A stretch of 45,639 nucleotides of DNA from the NCBI GenBank assembly GCA_021413845.1, contig JAIOPP010000152.1:1-45639 (forward strand), given 5' to 3'. The notes beneath the pieces were generated by a model. It saw only the letters and a list, made by a program, of their open reading frames with translations, was not told the origin of the DNA and made no database searches. A program made the position numbers and the translations under genes. Within the stretch, counting starts at the first letter, position 1. Each line of letters starts with the position of its first letter. The DNA is from Planctomycetia bacterium (lineage in GTDB: Bacteria > Planctomycetota > Planctomycetia > Pirellulales > PNKZ01). Of this stretch, positions 1 to 9,261 are shown in pieces.

Positions 1-1
1 C

Positions 2-454
2 GCTGAGCAATTGCTCGACGCGATCTGCCGCGTGACGAATGTGGAAGAGAAGTACGCCGGCCTGCCGAGCGGCACCCGCGCCACGCAGTTGCCGAGCCCT
101 GACGTTGACAATTACTTCCTCAAGGTCTTCGGCCAGCCGGCGCGCGAAACGGCCTGCGCCTGCGAGCGAGCCGGCGAGTCGAACTTGTCGCAAGCGCTGC
201 AAATGATCAACGGGCCGCTCGTGCATGGAAAGATTCGCGACGCGAAAAATCGGGCCCGCACCTTGGTCACCGCCGGTAAGAAGTATCCGGAAGTGATCGG
301 CGAATTATACGTCGCGGCGTTTTCGCGCAAGCCGAGCGAACCGGAACTGAAAGCCGCGCTCGACCATATCGCCCGCTCGGCCGATCCGCAGCGCGGCCTT
401 GAAGACGTTTGCTGGGCGATACTGAATACGAACGAGTTTTTGTTTCAACACTAA
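2..454 (+). CDS. DUF1553-type protein, C-terminal fragment
   Basis: This is the C-terminal end of a gene that begins before the window; the frame is open from base 2, so the first 151 codons seen are not a start. The sequence has the look of the DUF1553 (PSD1) domain of large planctomycete secreted proteins: an LPSPDVDNYFLKVFGQPARE stretch with a following C-x-C-E (CACERAGESNLSQALQMINGP), and the closing pattern LYVAAFSRKPSEPEL...WAILNTNEFLFQH. Full-length family members usually carry a cytochrome-like PSCyt1 domain, DUF1549 and then DUF1553, and their biochemical role is not settled. The next gene lies 43 bases downstream on the same strand and also has a haem-binding motif, so the two may form one transcription unit. 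Confidence 0.85.
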   Translation, partial: AEQLLDAICRVTNVEEKYAGLPSGTRATQLPSPDVDNYFLKVFGQPARETACACERAGESNLSQALQMINGPLVHGKIRDAKNRARTLVTAGKKYPEVIGELYVAAFSRKPSEPELKAALDHIARSADPQRGLEDVCWAILNTNEFLFQH

Positions 455-497
455 ACCGCACGACGCTCTCTCGCGAGCTCCTGCTTTTTCCGATTCC

Positions 498-2336
498 ATG
501 AGGTTGCTGATGTTCTCGAACCGTCGCACGATGGCTGCTTGGGCTTTCTCCGCAATGCTGGGCTGCGCTTCTTTTGCAAGCGCGCCGGTAGCCGCCGCGG
601 ACAAGCCGAAGGAAGAGAAGAAGCCCGAGGCAACGAGCCCCGCCGTGAAGCCGGCGGAAGTAAAGAAGGAAGCTCCGAAGCCGGATGCTGCAAAGAAGGA
701 GCCGGCGAAGGTCGAACCTGCGAAGCCTATAGCGAAGCCGGAAGCTACGAAGCCCGCTGCCGTGGCAAACCCGGCTCCCGCGAAACCGCAAGCAGCTCCC
801 GCGGTCGTCGAGAAGAAGGAAGCGCCGAAGGTCGAGCCGGCCAAGCCTGTCGCTGCAAAACCGGAAGCGACCAAGCCCGCACCCGCTAAGACGGAAGTTG
901 CCAAACCTGCCGCGAAGCCTGAAGCGCCAAAATCCGAACCCCCGAAGCCGGCTGTCGTTGCCAAGCCTGAGGTGAAACCCGCCGCCGCACCCGCCGCGCC
1001 GACTACCGGCAATGCCAAGCTCGTCAGCTTCAAGGCCGAGATCGCGCCGCTGTTGGTGAAGAACTGTCTCGCTTGCCACGGCGCAAGTGATCCCAAGGGA
1101 GACTACCAACTCCACACGTTCGCGCTGTTGATGAAGGCCGGCTCGGGCTCCGAGCCGCTCGTCGCCGCGGGCAAGCCCGAGAAGAGTGAGTTCTTGCGGC
1201 TGCTTACGTCTAAGGAGAAGGAAGAACGGATGCCGAAAGACGGCGACCCGCTTCCGGCCGAGCAAATCGCGTTGATCACCCGTTGGATCGCGGAAGGGGC
1301 TAAGTACGACGGCGGCGACGCCAAGGCCGAGCTCGTCTCGATCGTTCCGCGCAAGGCTCACGCGGCCCCTCCCGAGGCCTATCGCATGGCCGTGCCGGTC
1401 ACGTCGCTGGCGTTCGACCCGAGCGGCAAGGAACTGGCCGCCGGCGGATACCATGAGATCACGGTTTGGAATCCGGTCGACGGCAAGCTCGTGCGGCGCA
1501 TCAAAGACGTCGAGCAGCGCGTCTTCGGCCTCGCCTATTCGACCGACGGCAAGCTCTTGGCCGCCGCCGCCGGAACTCCCGGCGTCTCGGGCGAAGCGGC
1601 GTTATACGATCCCGCCAAGGGAACGCTCGTGCGTCGGTTGGGCTCGATGAGCGATGTCGCACTCGGCGTCGCCTTCTCGCCCGACGGCAAGCGACTCGCC
1701 GTCTGTTCGGCCGATCGTTCGATTCGCCTCTACGACGTCGCCTCGGGTGCCGAAACGTTGCTCATCGAAGACCATGCCGATTGGGTCATGACGGTCGCCT
1801 GGAGCGCCGACGGCACGAAGCTCGTGTCCGGTTCGCGCGATAAGACTTCGAAGCTGTTCGACGTCAAAACCGGCGACTCGATCACCACCTATCCCGGCCA
1901 CGGCGAGACGGTCCTCTCGGCCGCCTTCGCACCCGACGGCAAGAGCGTCTTGACCGGCGGCTCCGACAAGAAAATCCACATTTGGAGTCCGACCGACGGC
2001 AAGAAGATCAACCAAATCGCGAGCGGCGGCGATGTCTATCGTCTGCAAATCGCCGATGGCGAAATCTGGAGTTGCTCGGGCGATAAAACCGCCAAGCGCA
2101 ACAAGCTGACCGACTACGCCGCGATCGCGAGCCTGACGGGCCACGCCGATTACGTCTTCAGCCTCGCCTTAAGCTCCGCCACGAAGCGGGTCGCCACCGG
2201 CGGCTTCGACGGGGAAGTGAAAATCTGGGACACGGAAACGAACAAGCCGGTCGTCAGCTTCAGCGCCGCGCCGGGTTTGGTCGTCGCCGTTGCAACACCG
2301 GCGGCGACTCCGGTTACCCCGGCCGCTAAGAAATAA
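498..2336 (+). CDS. Secreted c-type haem / WD40 repeat protein
   Basis: A 612-aa exported protein. Residues 1-34 form a signal peptide with an Ala-rich end (SAPVAAA). Residues about 35-170 are low complexity, made of imperfect KPEAxKPA-type units rich in Lys, Pro, Ala and Glu. Residues 190-194 are a CxxCH haem-c motif (C190, C193, H194) in a PSCyt1-like setting (KNCLACHGASDPKGDY). The rest is a set of WD40 blades, seen as repeated FSPDGKRLAVCSADRSIRLYDV-like units ending in W/YD. The combination of a planctomycete cytochrome domain with a WD40 propeller is common in this phylum. The haem domain suggests a redox or anchoring role outside the cytoplasm, and the linker may span the cell wall layer; both are inference. 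The start ATG at 498 gives a sensible signal peptide. Confidence 0.9.
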   Translation: MRLLMFSNRRTMAAWAFSAMLGCASFASAPVAAADKPKEEKKPEATSPAVKPAEVKKEAPKPDAAKKEPAKVEPAKPIAKPEATKPAAVANPAPAKPQAAPAVVEKKEAPKVEPAKPVAAKPEATKPAPAKTEVAKPAAKPEAPKSEPPKPAVVAKPEVKPAAAPAAPTTGNAKLVSFKAEIAPLLVKNCLACHGASDPKGDYQLHTFALLMKAGSGSEPLVAAGKPEKSEFLRLLTSKEKEERMPKDGDPLPAEQIALITRWIAEGAKYDGGDAKAELVSIVPRKAHAAPPEAYRMAVPVTSLAFDPSGKELAAGGYHEITVWNPVDGKLVRRIKDVEQRVFGLAYSTDGKLLAAAAGTPGVSGEAALYDPAKGTLVRRLGSMSDVALGVAFSPDGKRLAVCSADRSIRLYDVASGAETLLIEDHADWVMTVAWSADGTKLVSGSRDKTSKLFDVKTGDSITTYPGHGETVLSAAFAPDGKSVLTGGSDKKIHIWSPTDGKKINQIASGGDVYRLQIADGEIWSCSGDKTAKRNKLTDYAAIASLTGHADYVFSLALSSATKRVATGGFDGEVKIWDTETNKPVVSFSAAPGLVVAVATPAATPVTPAAKK

Positions 2337-2347
2337 GCGCTCGTCGA

Positions 2348-2920
2348 TTATCCGGCGACGAAGAACGGGACCGTCGCGAGCGCGGCGGCCGCGAGCCACA
2401 GCGCTGCGCGGGAGCTTCGGCCGGCGAGCAGGTCGTCGACCCGCAGGCCGACATGCACGATCGCGAGGCCCCAGATCGCGAGCAGAAACGCGGCCGTCAG
2501 CTTCCAACCTCGAACCTGCGAGGTGTAAGCCTGAGCGATCCGAACCCATTCCGCTTGCAGGTGAGCATCGAACTTCAATTGCACGTGTAGGAAGATTCGA
2601 TCGGCGCCATCGACTCGGACGCGCTCTTCCCATCGTTCGCCGATGATCCGCCGCGCGAGATCTTCGTCCTTGAGCTCGACCGCGGTCGGCACCGACCCGC
2701 CGGCGGTCGCTTCATTCAAACGTTCTAAGTATTCCTGCACGGCGCTTCTCACCGCCGGCAAGACTTGCTTCTCGCACTCTTCGCGCGTGCTTTCGGGTCC
2801 GACGATCGTTTGCGTCTCATAAACTCCGTCGCGCAAGCCGGCCGGCGCGTCGACCCACGCCGGGCGATCGGCGGCCGGGGCCGTCGGCAACATCAGCAGC
2901 AACGTGAAGAGCGCGTTCAT
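2348..2920 (-). CDS. Small membrane protein downstream of kinase
   Basis: A 190-aa protein of unknown function. It has an N-terminal signal-like segment (FTLLLMLPTAPAA), a soluble region of about 120 residues with charged helices, and two hydrophobic helices near the end (KLTAAFLLAIWGLAIVHVGL and ALWLAAAALATVPFFVAG). Its ATG overlaps the TGA of the upstream kinase gene as ATGA, which implies translational coupling and a shared role with the kinase. It ends 11 bases from the convergent haem/WD40 gene, leaving no room for a terminator between them. No family is recognised. Confidence 0.75.
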   Translation of the reverse strand: MNALFTLLLMLPTAPAADRPAWVDAPAGLRDGVYETQTIVGPESTREECEKQVLPAVRSAVQEYLERLNEATAGGSVPTAVELKDEDLARRIIGERWEERVRVDGADRIFLHVQLKFDAHLQAEWVRIAQAYTSQVRGWKLTAAFLLAIWGLAIVHVGLRVDDLLAGRSSRAALWLAAAALATVPFFVAG

Positions 2921-5208
2921 GCGAAGGTTCGCCTCGCGATACGGACGCCGCTTTTACGCGGCAGCGGAAAGGCGAACGGCAGCAAGAGCGCCGAGCCGGC
3001 GGGAACGAGCATGCCCCACGGTTGCGGAAACGGAAAGACGAGTTGCACCACGCCTGCCCAGAAGACGGCGACGAACACATCTCCCACGCGCCATCGGCTC
3101 GTCCGCTTGGGCAACGTCATGCCCCACCAATCGACCAGCAGAAACGAGAAGCCGAAGTAGCCCATGTAAGCGGGGTACGAAGGGCGACCGGAAACGTAAC
3201 ACTCGGGCCAACTCTCCGGTTTCACGCCGATCAAGAGCGTGCGAAACGACCCGTCCTGAAATGGAATGCCGAAACCGAGATACTCGGCATAGCCCCACGA
3301 AGCCGCGCCGGTCGCGATGCCGACGAAGAAGAACATCAAGCGTCGGCTCGCAGACTCGCGGTCGAGATAACGGACTCCTTTAATGACGAGGGTCGTCAGC
3401 GCGACGGCCGTAAAAGTCGTGGCCGAAGCCCAGAGATAGGTCGTCGTTTCCGGCTGATCGACAAGCAGCAACAACAGCAAACGGACGACGATCAGCGACG
3501 CTCCGAACAAGAGCAAGAGAGAACCGGTCGCGTCGATGGCGAACGGACGGAGCGCCGGCCGGTCGTTCGCCTCGACCGGAACGATCACTTGCGTGACGCG
3601 CTCGTCGTCGGCGATGACGACGGCCCGCGCTTTCCGACCGATGGCGAGCGTGAGCCCGACGACCGCACCGATCGCAACGACGGAGACCACTCCGAGGGCC
3701 GCAAGTTTCCTGCCGGAGATCGATGGAGCGCTCGGCGTCGAGAGCTGCGGCAAGCGGGCGCGAGCCGGATCAAGCTTCACCAAAGCTTCGTATTCCGCTC
3801 GTTCGGCAATCGCGAGTTGCTTCGAGCGCTCCGCATTTCGGATCCCGACGAAGGTCATCATGAGCAGACATAACACGAAAGCGCACGCGGAAACGACGGC
3901 GATCGCTCGACGGCCGAAGCGGCCCGGCGCCTCCCGGCCCGGAAACGCCTCGGTGGCACGTAGCGATAAGCGCTTGCCGTCGGCGAGCCCTTCGCCGGAG
4001 GCATCGCTACGGCGTAAATGATTACGAACGAACAAGAAGGCCGATGCGCCCCCCGTCAACAGGACCGCCAGCGCCGCAATCGAGAAGAACCACGGCACCG
4101 ATTGGAGCACATGCCCGAGCTTGAATACGCTGCCGAGGACGAGCGCCACGACGATCGCCGGCCCGATGCTTTTGCGCATAAATCGCTCGGGACCGGCGCT
4201 GCGCGGCCCAGGCTTCAGCATCGTCTCCAGAGACCTTCGCCGCGCCGGACGAGCTCCGAGCGAGGTCGGATCGGCCGCTAAGGATTTCTTCGGAGCGGTA
4301 GCGACGAGCGCGGCGGCATCCGTCGTCGGGTCGATCGAATGCAAAAACGCTTCGACCGTTTTCGGCCGTTGTTCCGGGTCTTTCTTCAACGCCGCGCCGA
4401 TGGCCGAGCGATACGGTTCCGCCAGCGGCGTCAGGTCGGGCTCAGCGAGCAGATGCTTCATCAAGATCTCGCCGACGCTCTCGCCGTCGAACGGCAGCCG
4501 ACCCGTCAACAACTCGTAGAAGAGAATGCCGAGTGCGTAGATATCGATCTGCTTGCCGTAGCGTCCGTTGGCGATCTCGGGAGCCATGTAGTGAACCGTG
4601 CCGACGCTTTCGGTCTGTCCGCTTCGCCGGCTCGAAGAGATGAACTTCGAGAGCCCGTAGTCGCCGATTTTGACGAAGCCGTTTTCGACGAAGATATTCG
4701 CGGGTTTCAAATCGCGATGCACGATCCCCGCTTGATGCAGATAGCCGACGCCGGCACCGATGCCCCGGAGGATCGCGATCGCTTCGGCCGGCGGCATCCC
4801 CTCGGCGGAGCGCTCGATGATGTCGGTCAGTCGCTCGCCGGCGACGTATTCCATGACGATCCAATGGTTCTCTTCGGCGTCGACTCGAACGTCGTACAAT
4901 GCGATGAGGTTCGGATGCTTCACGTTCAAGCATTGCATCACGCCGCGCAATTCGACTTCCAGATTGCGGCGCACGAGCTTGAGCGCCACATCCTTGCCGG
5001 CATCGCTCACGGCATAGTAGACCTCGCCGAAGCCTCCCTGACCGAGCCCTCGTTTGATCACGTAGCCGGCCAGCACGCGCGAACCGGGGCCATGCGTATA
5101 GGCCGGCCCGCGCGCCGCGGGAGCGCGCGCGGTGAGATTGCGCGAAGCCGGATTCTGCGGCTCGTCGCGCGCTGCGGGATTCGAAGGATCGGGTTGCACG
5201 GGATTCAT
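2917..5208 (-). CDS. Membrane Ser/Thr protein kinase (Hanks type)
   Basis: A 763-aa kinase. The catalytic domain covers about residues 46-292. The glycine loop is GLGQGGFGEV (54-63), the ATP-binding lysine is K77 in VALK, the catalytic loop is HRDLKPAN (164-171) and the APE motif is at 209-211. The metal-binding DFG is written DYG (183-185). About 450 further residues contain roughly nine or ten hydrophobic helices, much more than the single anchor of PknB-like kinases, and no extracellular sensor domain such as PASTA is apparent. The gene sits third in a minus-strand run after a coiled-coil protein and an FHA protein; FHA domains read phosphothreonine, so that neighbour is a natural partner or substrate. 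The following membrane gene overlaps its stop. Confidence 0.93.
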   Translation of the reverse strand: MNPVQPDPSNPAARDEPQNPASRNLTARAPAARGPAYTHGPGSRVLAGYVIKRGLGQGGFGEVYYAVSDAGKDVALKLVRRNLEVELRGVMQCLNVKHPNLIALYDVRVDAEENHWIVMEYVAGERLTDIIERSAEGMPPAEAIAILRGIGAGVGYLHQAGIVHRDLKPANIFVENGFVKIGDYGLSKFISSSRRSGQTESVGTVHYMAPEIANGRYGKQIDIYALGILFYELLTGRLPFDGESVGEILMKHLLAEPDLTPLAEPYRSAIGAALKKDPEQRPKTVEAFLHSIDPTTDAAALVATAPKKSLAADPTSLGARPARRRSLETMLKPGPRSAGPERFMRKSIGPAIVVALVLGSVFKLGHVLQSVPWFFSIAALAVLLTGGASAFLFVRNHLRRSDASGEGLADGKRLSLRATEAFPGREAPGRFGRRAIAVVSACAFVLCLLMMTFVGIRNAERSKQLAIAERAEYEALVKLDPARARLPQLSTPSAPSISGRKLAALGVVSVVAIGAVVGLTLAIGRKARAVVIADDERVTQVIVPVEANDRPALRPFAIDATGSLLLLFGASLIVVRLLLLLLVDQPETTTYLWASATTFTAVALTTLVIKGVRYLDRESASRRLMFFFVGIATGAASWGYAEYLGFGIPFQDGSFRTLLIGVKPESWPECYVSGRPSYPAYMGYFGFSFLLVDWWGMTLPKRTSRWRVGDVFVAVFWAGVVQLVFPFPQPWGMLVPAGSALLLPFAFPLPRKSGVRIARRTFA

Positions 5209-5251
5209 AACGGCAGCGAGCGGAAGAAGCGTTCGAAGCTACGAAACTCGA

Positions 5252-5920
5252 CTACGGGAGCGGTTCCAATTGCAGCGAAAAGTCGTCGGCGCGGATCCGC
5301 GCCGCGTGGTGGATCGTGACGGTGCCCGACGTGCGAGCACCGTCGACATCATACGAACCGTCGGCGCGAAACACCAAGGAGCCGTCGGGCCTGCGGTGTA
5401 AGACCAACGTGCGAGGCCAAGCGGGAGCCGACAGATGCGCATCGTTTTCGGGTCCGATCAGGCAGGTATCGGCAAGCAGCAGAATGCCGTCGGCATGGGG
5501 TTGCAGACGGTGCGAGCTAGCCGGATCGAGCCGCGCCGTCAGACCGAACGATTGCGGAAAGCGAAACGTCCAGCGCGGGCCTCGTCCCGGCTCGTCGCCG
5601 AGTTCGAGCAGAGCGCCGTCGCCGACCCAAGTCGACTCTTGCACCACGGCCCCGTCGACGAAACAGCCCTTCTTCAACGGGCGGAAGCGATAATGCTCGC
5701 CGACGCGTGCGAGTTCGGCATGCCGACGAGAGACGTCGGCCATCACCGCGATATCGACCTCGCTCCGCTCGCTCGAAAGCGAGGTCACGGATGGCAAGAA
5801 GGGGCGAACCGTCGACGACGGCCGTCCGAAGACGACCGCCGCCCGTTCGCAAACCAAATAGCCCCCGACGCCGTCGATCCACAGCATGAAGCGAGCTGAA
5901 GTAGGGAGCACGGCATTCAT
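5252..5920 (-). CDS. FHA domain protein
   Basis: A 222-aa protein with an FHA (phosphothreonine-binding) domain in its N-terminal half. The signature elements are a GRPSS strand, the SRRH core (DVSRRHAEL), a G-x-FVDG segment and a GDGALLELGDE segment. The C-terminal part has a second beta-rich stretch with the same flavour (PRTLVLHRRPDGSLVFRADG) whose fold I cannot name. The start was placed at the ATG at 5920 (MNAVLPTSARFML), because an upstream in-frame ATG would add 31 basic residues and run into the preceding gene. It lies 43 bases before the kinase gene and was probably made with it, so it likely reads the kinase's phosphorylated targets or the kinase itself. Confidence 0.85.
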   Translation of the reverse strand: MNAVLPTSARFMLWIDGVGGYLVCERAAVVFGRPSSTVRPFLPSVTSLSSERSEVDIAVMADVSRRHAELARVGEHYRFRPLKKGCFVDGAVVQESTWVGDGALLELGDEPGRGPRWTFRFPQSFGLTARLDPASSHRLQPHADGILLLADTCLIGPENDAHLSAPAWPRTLVLHRRPDGSLVFRADGSYDVDGARTSGTVTIHHAARIRADDFSLQLEPLP

Positions 5921-5966
5921 GATCGCAGCGGCTCTCGAATCGACGGTAAAGGGTTCATACCCGATC

Positions 5967-6827
5967 TTAGCGCTTCGTAACCGCCGCTTCGGCCGGAGCT
6001 TCGGTCGGAGCATCTTCGAGCGAGATCGCGACGATGTCGGACTTCGCTTGAGCGGTTTGCGGAGCGTTGAAGTAGGCGGTCACTTGTTCGACGATATCGC
6101 GGCTCGCGATGTCGCCGAGGGGAATTTCGTCGAGCGGTTTCGTTTCCGCGGCGACGAGCCTCTCGGAGACATCGAGACGGGCTTTGAGTCCGGCGATCAA
6201 TTGCTTCGTCCGGCTGAGGCGGCCGTCGTCGAGGCAAAGGCTGCTCGTCGTTTGGGCCGCTTCGACCATCTTCAAGCGCGAATCCAATTGCTCGATCTCG
6301 ACTTCTAGTTGCTTCTTCGCGGCGAGCATGCCGTTCATCTTATCATGAGCCGCCCGCAAACTCTGCTCGCGAGCCGTGTGCATTTTACGCAAGTTGTCGA
6401 GCGTTTCGTCTCCCGTCTTACGCCGCTCGAAGCGGCGTGCGAGATCGGTCTTCACGGCCTCGGGCGTATACGACTTGCCGGCATACTTGAGCGGCGTCGT
6501 GCCGCCGGCGGCGAGATCGTTTTTCAAGCGGAGAATATCGGCCGCATCCTTCTCGCGAACTTTCTCTTGCCGCTGGATTTCGCTCGTCAGCTGACCGAGT
6601 GCCGCCTCTTCTTGCGCGATCGCGACCATGTTCTTGCGGACCTCGGGAATGAGATCGTTCAGCATGGTCCTGGCCCGACGAATCTCGAAGTCGAGCGGCA
6701 CCGACGACTGCACGGACTCGCGCACTCCGTCGACCGATGTTTTGACGTAACTCCAACAGTTCTTTCCCAATACGCCGAAGGTCATCAGCGTGCCGACGAC
6801 GAACATTCCGACAAACTTGTGGCTCAT
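5967..6827 (-). CDS. Coiled-coil protein with N-terminal membrane anchor
   Basis: A 286-aa protein. Residues about 5-25 form one hydrophobic segment (FVGMFVVGTLMTFGVLG), and the remainder is largely heptad-rich alpha helix, for example the stretch from IRRARTMLNDLIPEVRK to the paired helices around QLEVEIEQLDSRLKMVEAAQ. The C-terminal 30 residues are Ala/Glu/Thr-rich and probably disordered. It is the first gene of a run that continues with the FHA protein and the kinase, so it could be a scaffold or substrate for them. Similar anchored coiled-coil proteins are common in planctomycetes, without an assigned function that I can name. Confidence 0.8.
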   Translation of the reverse strand: MSHKFVGMFVVGTLMTFGVLGKNCWSYVKTSVDGVRESVQSSVPLDFEIRRARTMLNDLIPEVRKNMVAIAQEEAALGQLTSEIQRQEKVREKDAADILRLKNDLAAGGTTPLKYAGKSYTPEAVKTDLARRFERRKTGDETLDNLRKMHTAREQSLRAAHDKMNGMLAAKKQLEVEIEQLDSRLKMVEAAQTTSSLCLDDGRLSRTKQLIAGLKARLDVSERLVAAETKPLDEIPLGDIASRDIVEQVTAYFNAPQTAQAKSDIVAISLEDAPTEAPAEAAVTKR

Positions 6828-6955
6828 AAAATCCCTCGCCCGGTTGAATTCCCCATTTTGCCCCCGGCCGAACGAAATGCACGGCCCCGGAGAGTTGTTC
6901 GCCGGCGGGATGCCGATCTTGGAAAAAATTCGGAGAGAATTTTCAGCACGCTTTT

Positions 6956-7960
6956 TCAGCGTCGACGTGGGCGGTCCATCATGAACAGGCCGGCCACCAT
7001 GAGGCCGACGCCGGCAATCAGCGCCGAAGTCGAGGGCTCGTGAAAATAGAAGACGCCGGCGAGGGCCGCCAGCGCCGTTTGCGAAGCATTCACCACGTTG
7101 ACATACGCGACCGGGATCAGATGAAACGCCTTCGTCAGTAGAAAAAACGCCACGGCATTGAAGATGCCGGCCCAGAGCATGACCTGAAAATCGTGCGAGG
7201 AGGTCGCTAAGATCCCGTCGATGCCGAGCCGCGCGACGGAAAACCAGCCGAGGCTGGTAACTCCGGCAATGCTAATCACGAGCAACACCGGTGCCGAGGC
7301 GGCCCCGCCGGTCACCATGCGGCGAATGGCGACCCCGAGGACCGCGTAGGCGATGCCGGAAAAGCAGACGACGCCGATCGCCACGCCGACCCAAAACGGC
7401 GTATAAGCGACCGTCTCATCGGGCTGTCGCGCTCGCGCCGCCTCGGCATGCATTCCCAACAACACGATCGAGACGCAAAGCGTCGCGATTGCGACGACCG
7501 AGCGCGGAGTGATCCCTTCGCCGAGCCAGAAGCGCCCCAAGAGCGCCCCGCCGACTAAGATCATGCTGAACGTCAGCGGCACGGCCGCCGCCAGGCCGAC
7601 GATTCCCAAGCCCCATTGAAACGCGACGTTGCCGCCGATGTGCGCGAGCAGGCCCGTGAGCGTGAGCCAGAACCAACTCTTAGCGCTCAGCGCCATCGGC
7701 CGTCCGCGAGTCCGATCCCAGCCGACGATCACGCCGGCGAGAACGAGCGTCGGCACCGCTTTGAGACAGGCGATCCAATAGGGATCGAGGTTCGATTCCG
7801 ACGCCGCCTTCAAACACATGTTCGTCACGGTATAGAGGACCGCCGAGACGAGCGCGAGAATCGTGCCGAGCAGCACGTCGCGCGTGTGCCGCGCATGAGC
7901 GGCGGCTTCGATCTCGACGGCAGTCTCGGGCTCGTTGCGATTTCGTTCGGAGTTGCTCAA
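6956..7960 (-). CDS. EamA/DMT family membrane transporter
   Basis: A 334-aa transporter of the drug/metabolite superfamily with the usual ten hydrophobic helices in two EamA repeats. The first repeat opens with LLGTILALVSAVLYTVTNMCLKAA and the second with FWVGVAIGVVCFSGIAYAVLG. The characteristic ends of the repeats are seen as ALLGRFWLGEGITPRSVVAIATL and ALAGVFYFHEPSTSALIAGVGLMVAG. The start is a TTG at 7960 that overlaps the TGA of the aminopeptidase gene (TTGA), which indicates coupling. An upstream extension in the same frame only runs through the aminopeptidase gene and is not real. The substrate is unknown; family members move amino acids, nucleotide sugars or drugs. Pairing with a peptidase hints at amino acid export, which is only an inference. 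Confidence 0.88.
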   Translation of the reverse strand: MSNSERNRNEPETAVEIEAAAHARHTRDVLLGTILALVSAVLYTVTNMCLKAASESNLDPYWIACLKAVPTLVLAGVIVGWDRTRGRPMALSAKSWFWLTLTGLLAHIGGNVAFQWGLGIVGLAAAVPLTFSMILVGGALLGRFWLGEGITPRSVVAIATLCVSIVLLGMHAEAARARQPDETVAYTPFWVGVAIGVVCFSGIAYAVLGVAIRRMVTGGAASAPVLLVISIAGVTSLGWFSVARLGIDGILATSSHDFQVMLWAGIFNAVAFFLLTKAFHLIPVAYVNVVNASQTALAALAGVFYFHEPSTSALIAGVGLMVAGLFMMDRPRRR

Positions 7961-9093
7961 GAGAGCTCGTCCGGCTGCGGCCACGAGGGGTTCAAGAACC
8001 GGCCGTTTTCGCTGATGAGCTCGTCGTCGACGAAGATGCGGCCGCCGTGGCGCAGATCGCAAACCATGTCCCAATGCAGGCCCGAATCGTTCTTGCCGCC
8101 GGTCTCGGGATACGAACTGCCGACTGCGGCGTGGAACGTGCCGCCGATTTTTTCGTCGAACAGCGTGTTCTTCGTATACCGCTTCACCGAGTAGTTCGTG
8201 CCGATCGCGATCTCGCCGAGTACGCGTGCGCCGGGATCTTGATCGAGCATAGCGATAAGAAACTCCGCCCCCTTCGAGGCCGACGCGTCGACGACTTTGC
8301 CGCCGCGAAACGTCAGCCGGATGCCGTCGCACTCGCGGCCGCCGTGGACCGCGGGGAAGCTGTAGCAAATCGTTCCTTCGACGGCGTCTTCGATCGGACC
8401 GGTGAAGACTTCACCGTCGGGAAAGTTTTCGTGCCCATCGCAATTGACCCAGCGCCGACCTGCGACGGCGAGCCGGATATCGGTCCCTTGCGGCGTGACG
8501 AAGCGAATCTCTTTTTTATCTTGCAGGTAATCGGCCAGCCGCTGCTGCCGCTCGCTCACGGCGCGCCACGCGGCGGCCGGGTCGTCGAAATGCAGCAATC
8601 CGGCTGCGAAGACGAAGCGCTCGTACGCGGCCAGCGACATCTCGGCATCTTGCGCGGCGGCATGGCAAGGAAACTGCGTACCACACCAGCGCAGCTTCCC
8701 TTCGGCGGCGCGCTGAAAGAATTTCGCCATCATCGGCCTGCGGCTCTGCCCGGCGAGCGCTTGCCGCGAGGCATCGATCTCGCTCAACGCTTTCGTATTG
8801 TCCTCGCCCCATAAGCTGATCGACACGTCGATCGCGTCGACCATGAACAGCTCGACGGGATTGGCGAACAGCAATTGCTCGTCCGAGGCTTCAAGCAAGC
8901 GGGTCTCTTGGCATTCGTCGAACGTAACGTTGAAGAACGGATGCCCGCCGGCTTTCACGACGGCCCGATAGAGCGCAGCCAGCAGCGGCCGCCCGACGAC
9001 CGGCCCGGCGAGGCGTACCAAGTCGCCGCGCTTCACCTGCGTGGAATAGTTGACGATGACGTCGGCGAGTTTGTCGTAGCGAGGGTCGGTCAT
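7957..9093 (-). CDS. Aminopeptidase, M29 family
   Basis: A 378-aa leucyl-aminopeptidase of the thermophilic metallopeptidase family M29 (AmpS, AmpT, PepS). The metal-site pattern of the family is intact: E in NFPDGEVFTGP, E in VLGEIAIGTN, then LFDEKIGGTFHAAVGSSYPE with H and Y, and GLHWDMVCDL with H and D. Length agrees with the family (about 370-410 aa). It removes N-terminal residues from peptides in the cytoplasm using two metal ions. The gene heads a two-gene unit with the EamA transporter, with overlapping stop and start. The ATG at 9093 gives the normal family N-terminus (DPRYDKLADVIVNYS). Confidence 0.93.
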   Translation of the reverse strand: MTDPRYDKLADVIVNYSTQVKRGDLVRLAGPVVGRPLLAALYRAVVKAGGHPFFNVTFDECQETRLLEASDEQLLFANPVELFMVDAIDVSISLWGEDNTKALSEIDASRQALAGQSRRPMMAKFFQRAAEGKLRWCGTQFPCHAAAQDAEMSLAAYERFVFAAGLLHFDDPAAAWRAVSERQQRLADYLQDKKEIRFVTPQGTDIRLAVAGRRWVNCDGHENFPDGEVFTGPIEDAVEGTICYSFPAVHGGRECDGIRLTFRGGKVVDASASKGAEFLIAMLDQDPGARVLGEIAIGTNYSVKRYTKNTLFDEKIGGTFHAAVGSSYPETGGKNDSGLHWDMVCDLRHGGRIFVDDELISENGRFLNPSWPQPDELS

Positions 9094-9261
9094 GAGGTTC
9101 GTAAGGGAAAGAGCGCGCCGACGGCTACCTTGCGGGCGTGGCTCTCCCCCAAACGGGCGTGCATCTGCGGGTATCCACGATTTGACGATTCTCCCTGAGC
9201 GAACTAGGTTTGACTAGAGACCTTATTCGCCCCCCGACATGCCTGGAAGGAGTTCGGACCG

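Noticed and set aside
267-1454. Long open frame on the minus strand across the haem/WD40 gene
   Set aside because: It lies opposite a clear gene and consists of Arg/Gly/Leu-rich low-complexity sequence, the usual mirror of a high-GC gene with Lys/Pro/Ala repeats.
4339-5319. 326-codon open frame opposite the kinase
   Set aside because: The kinase domain on the other strand is complete; this frame is its shadow.
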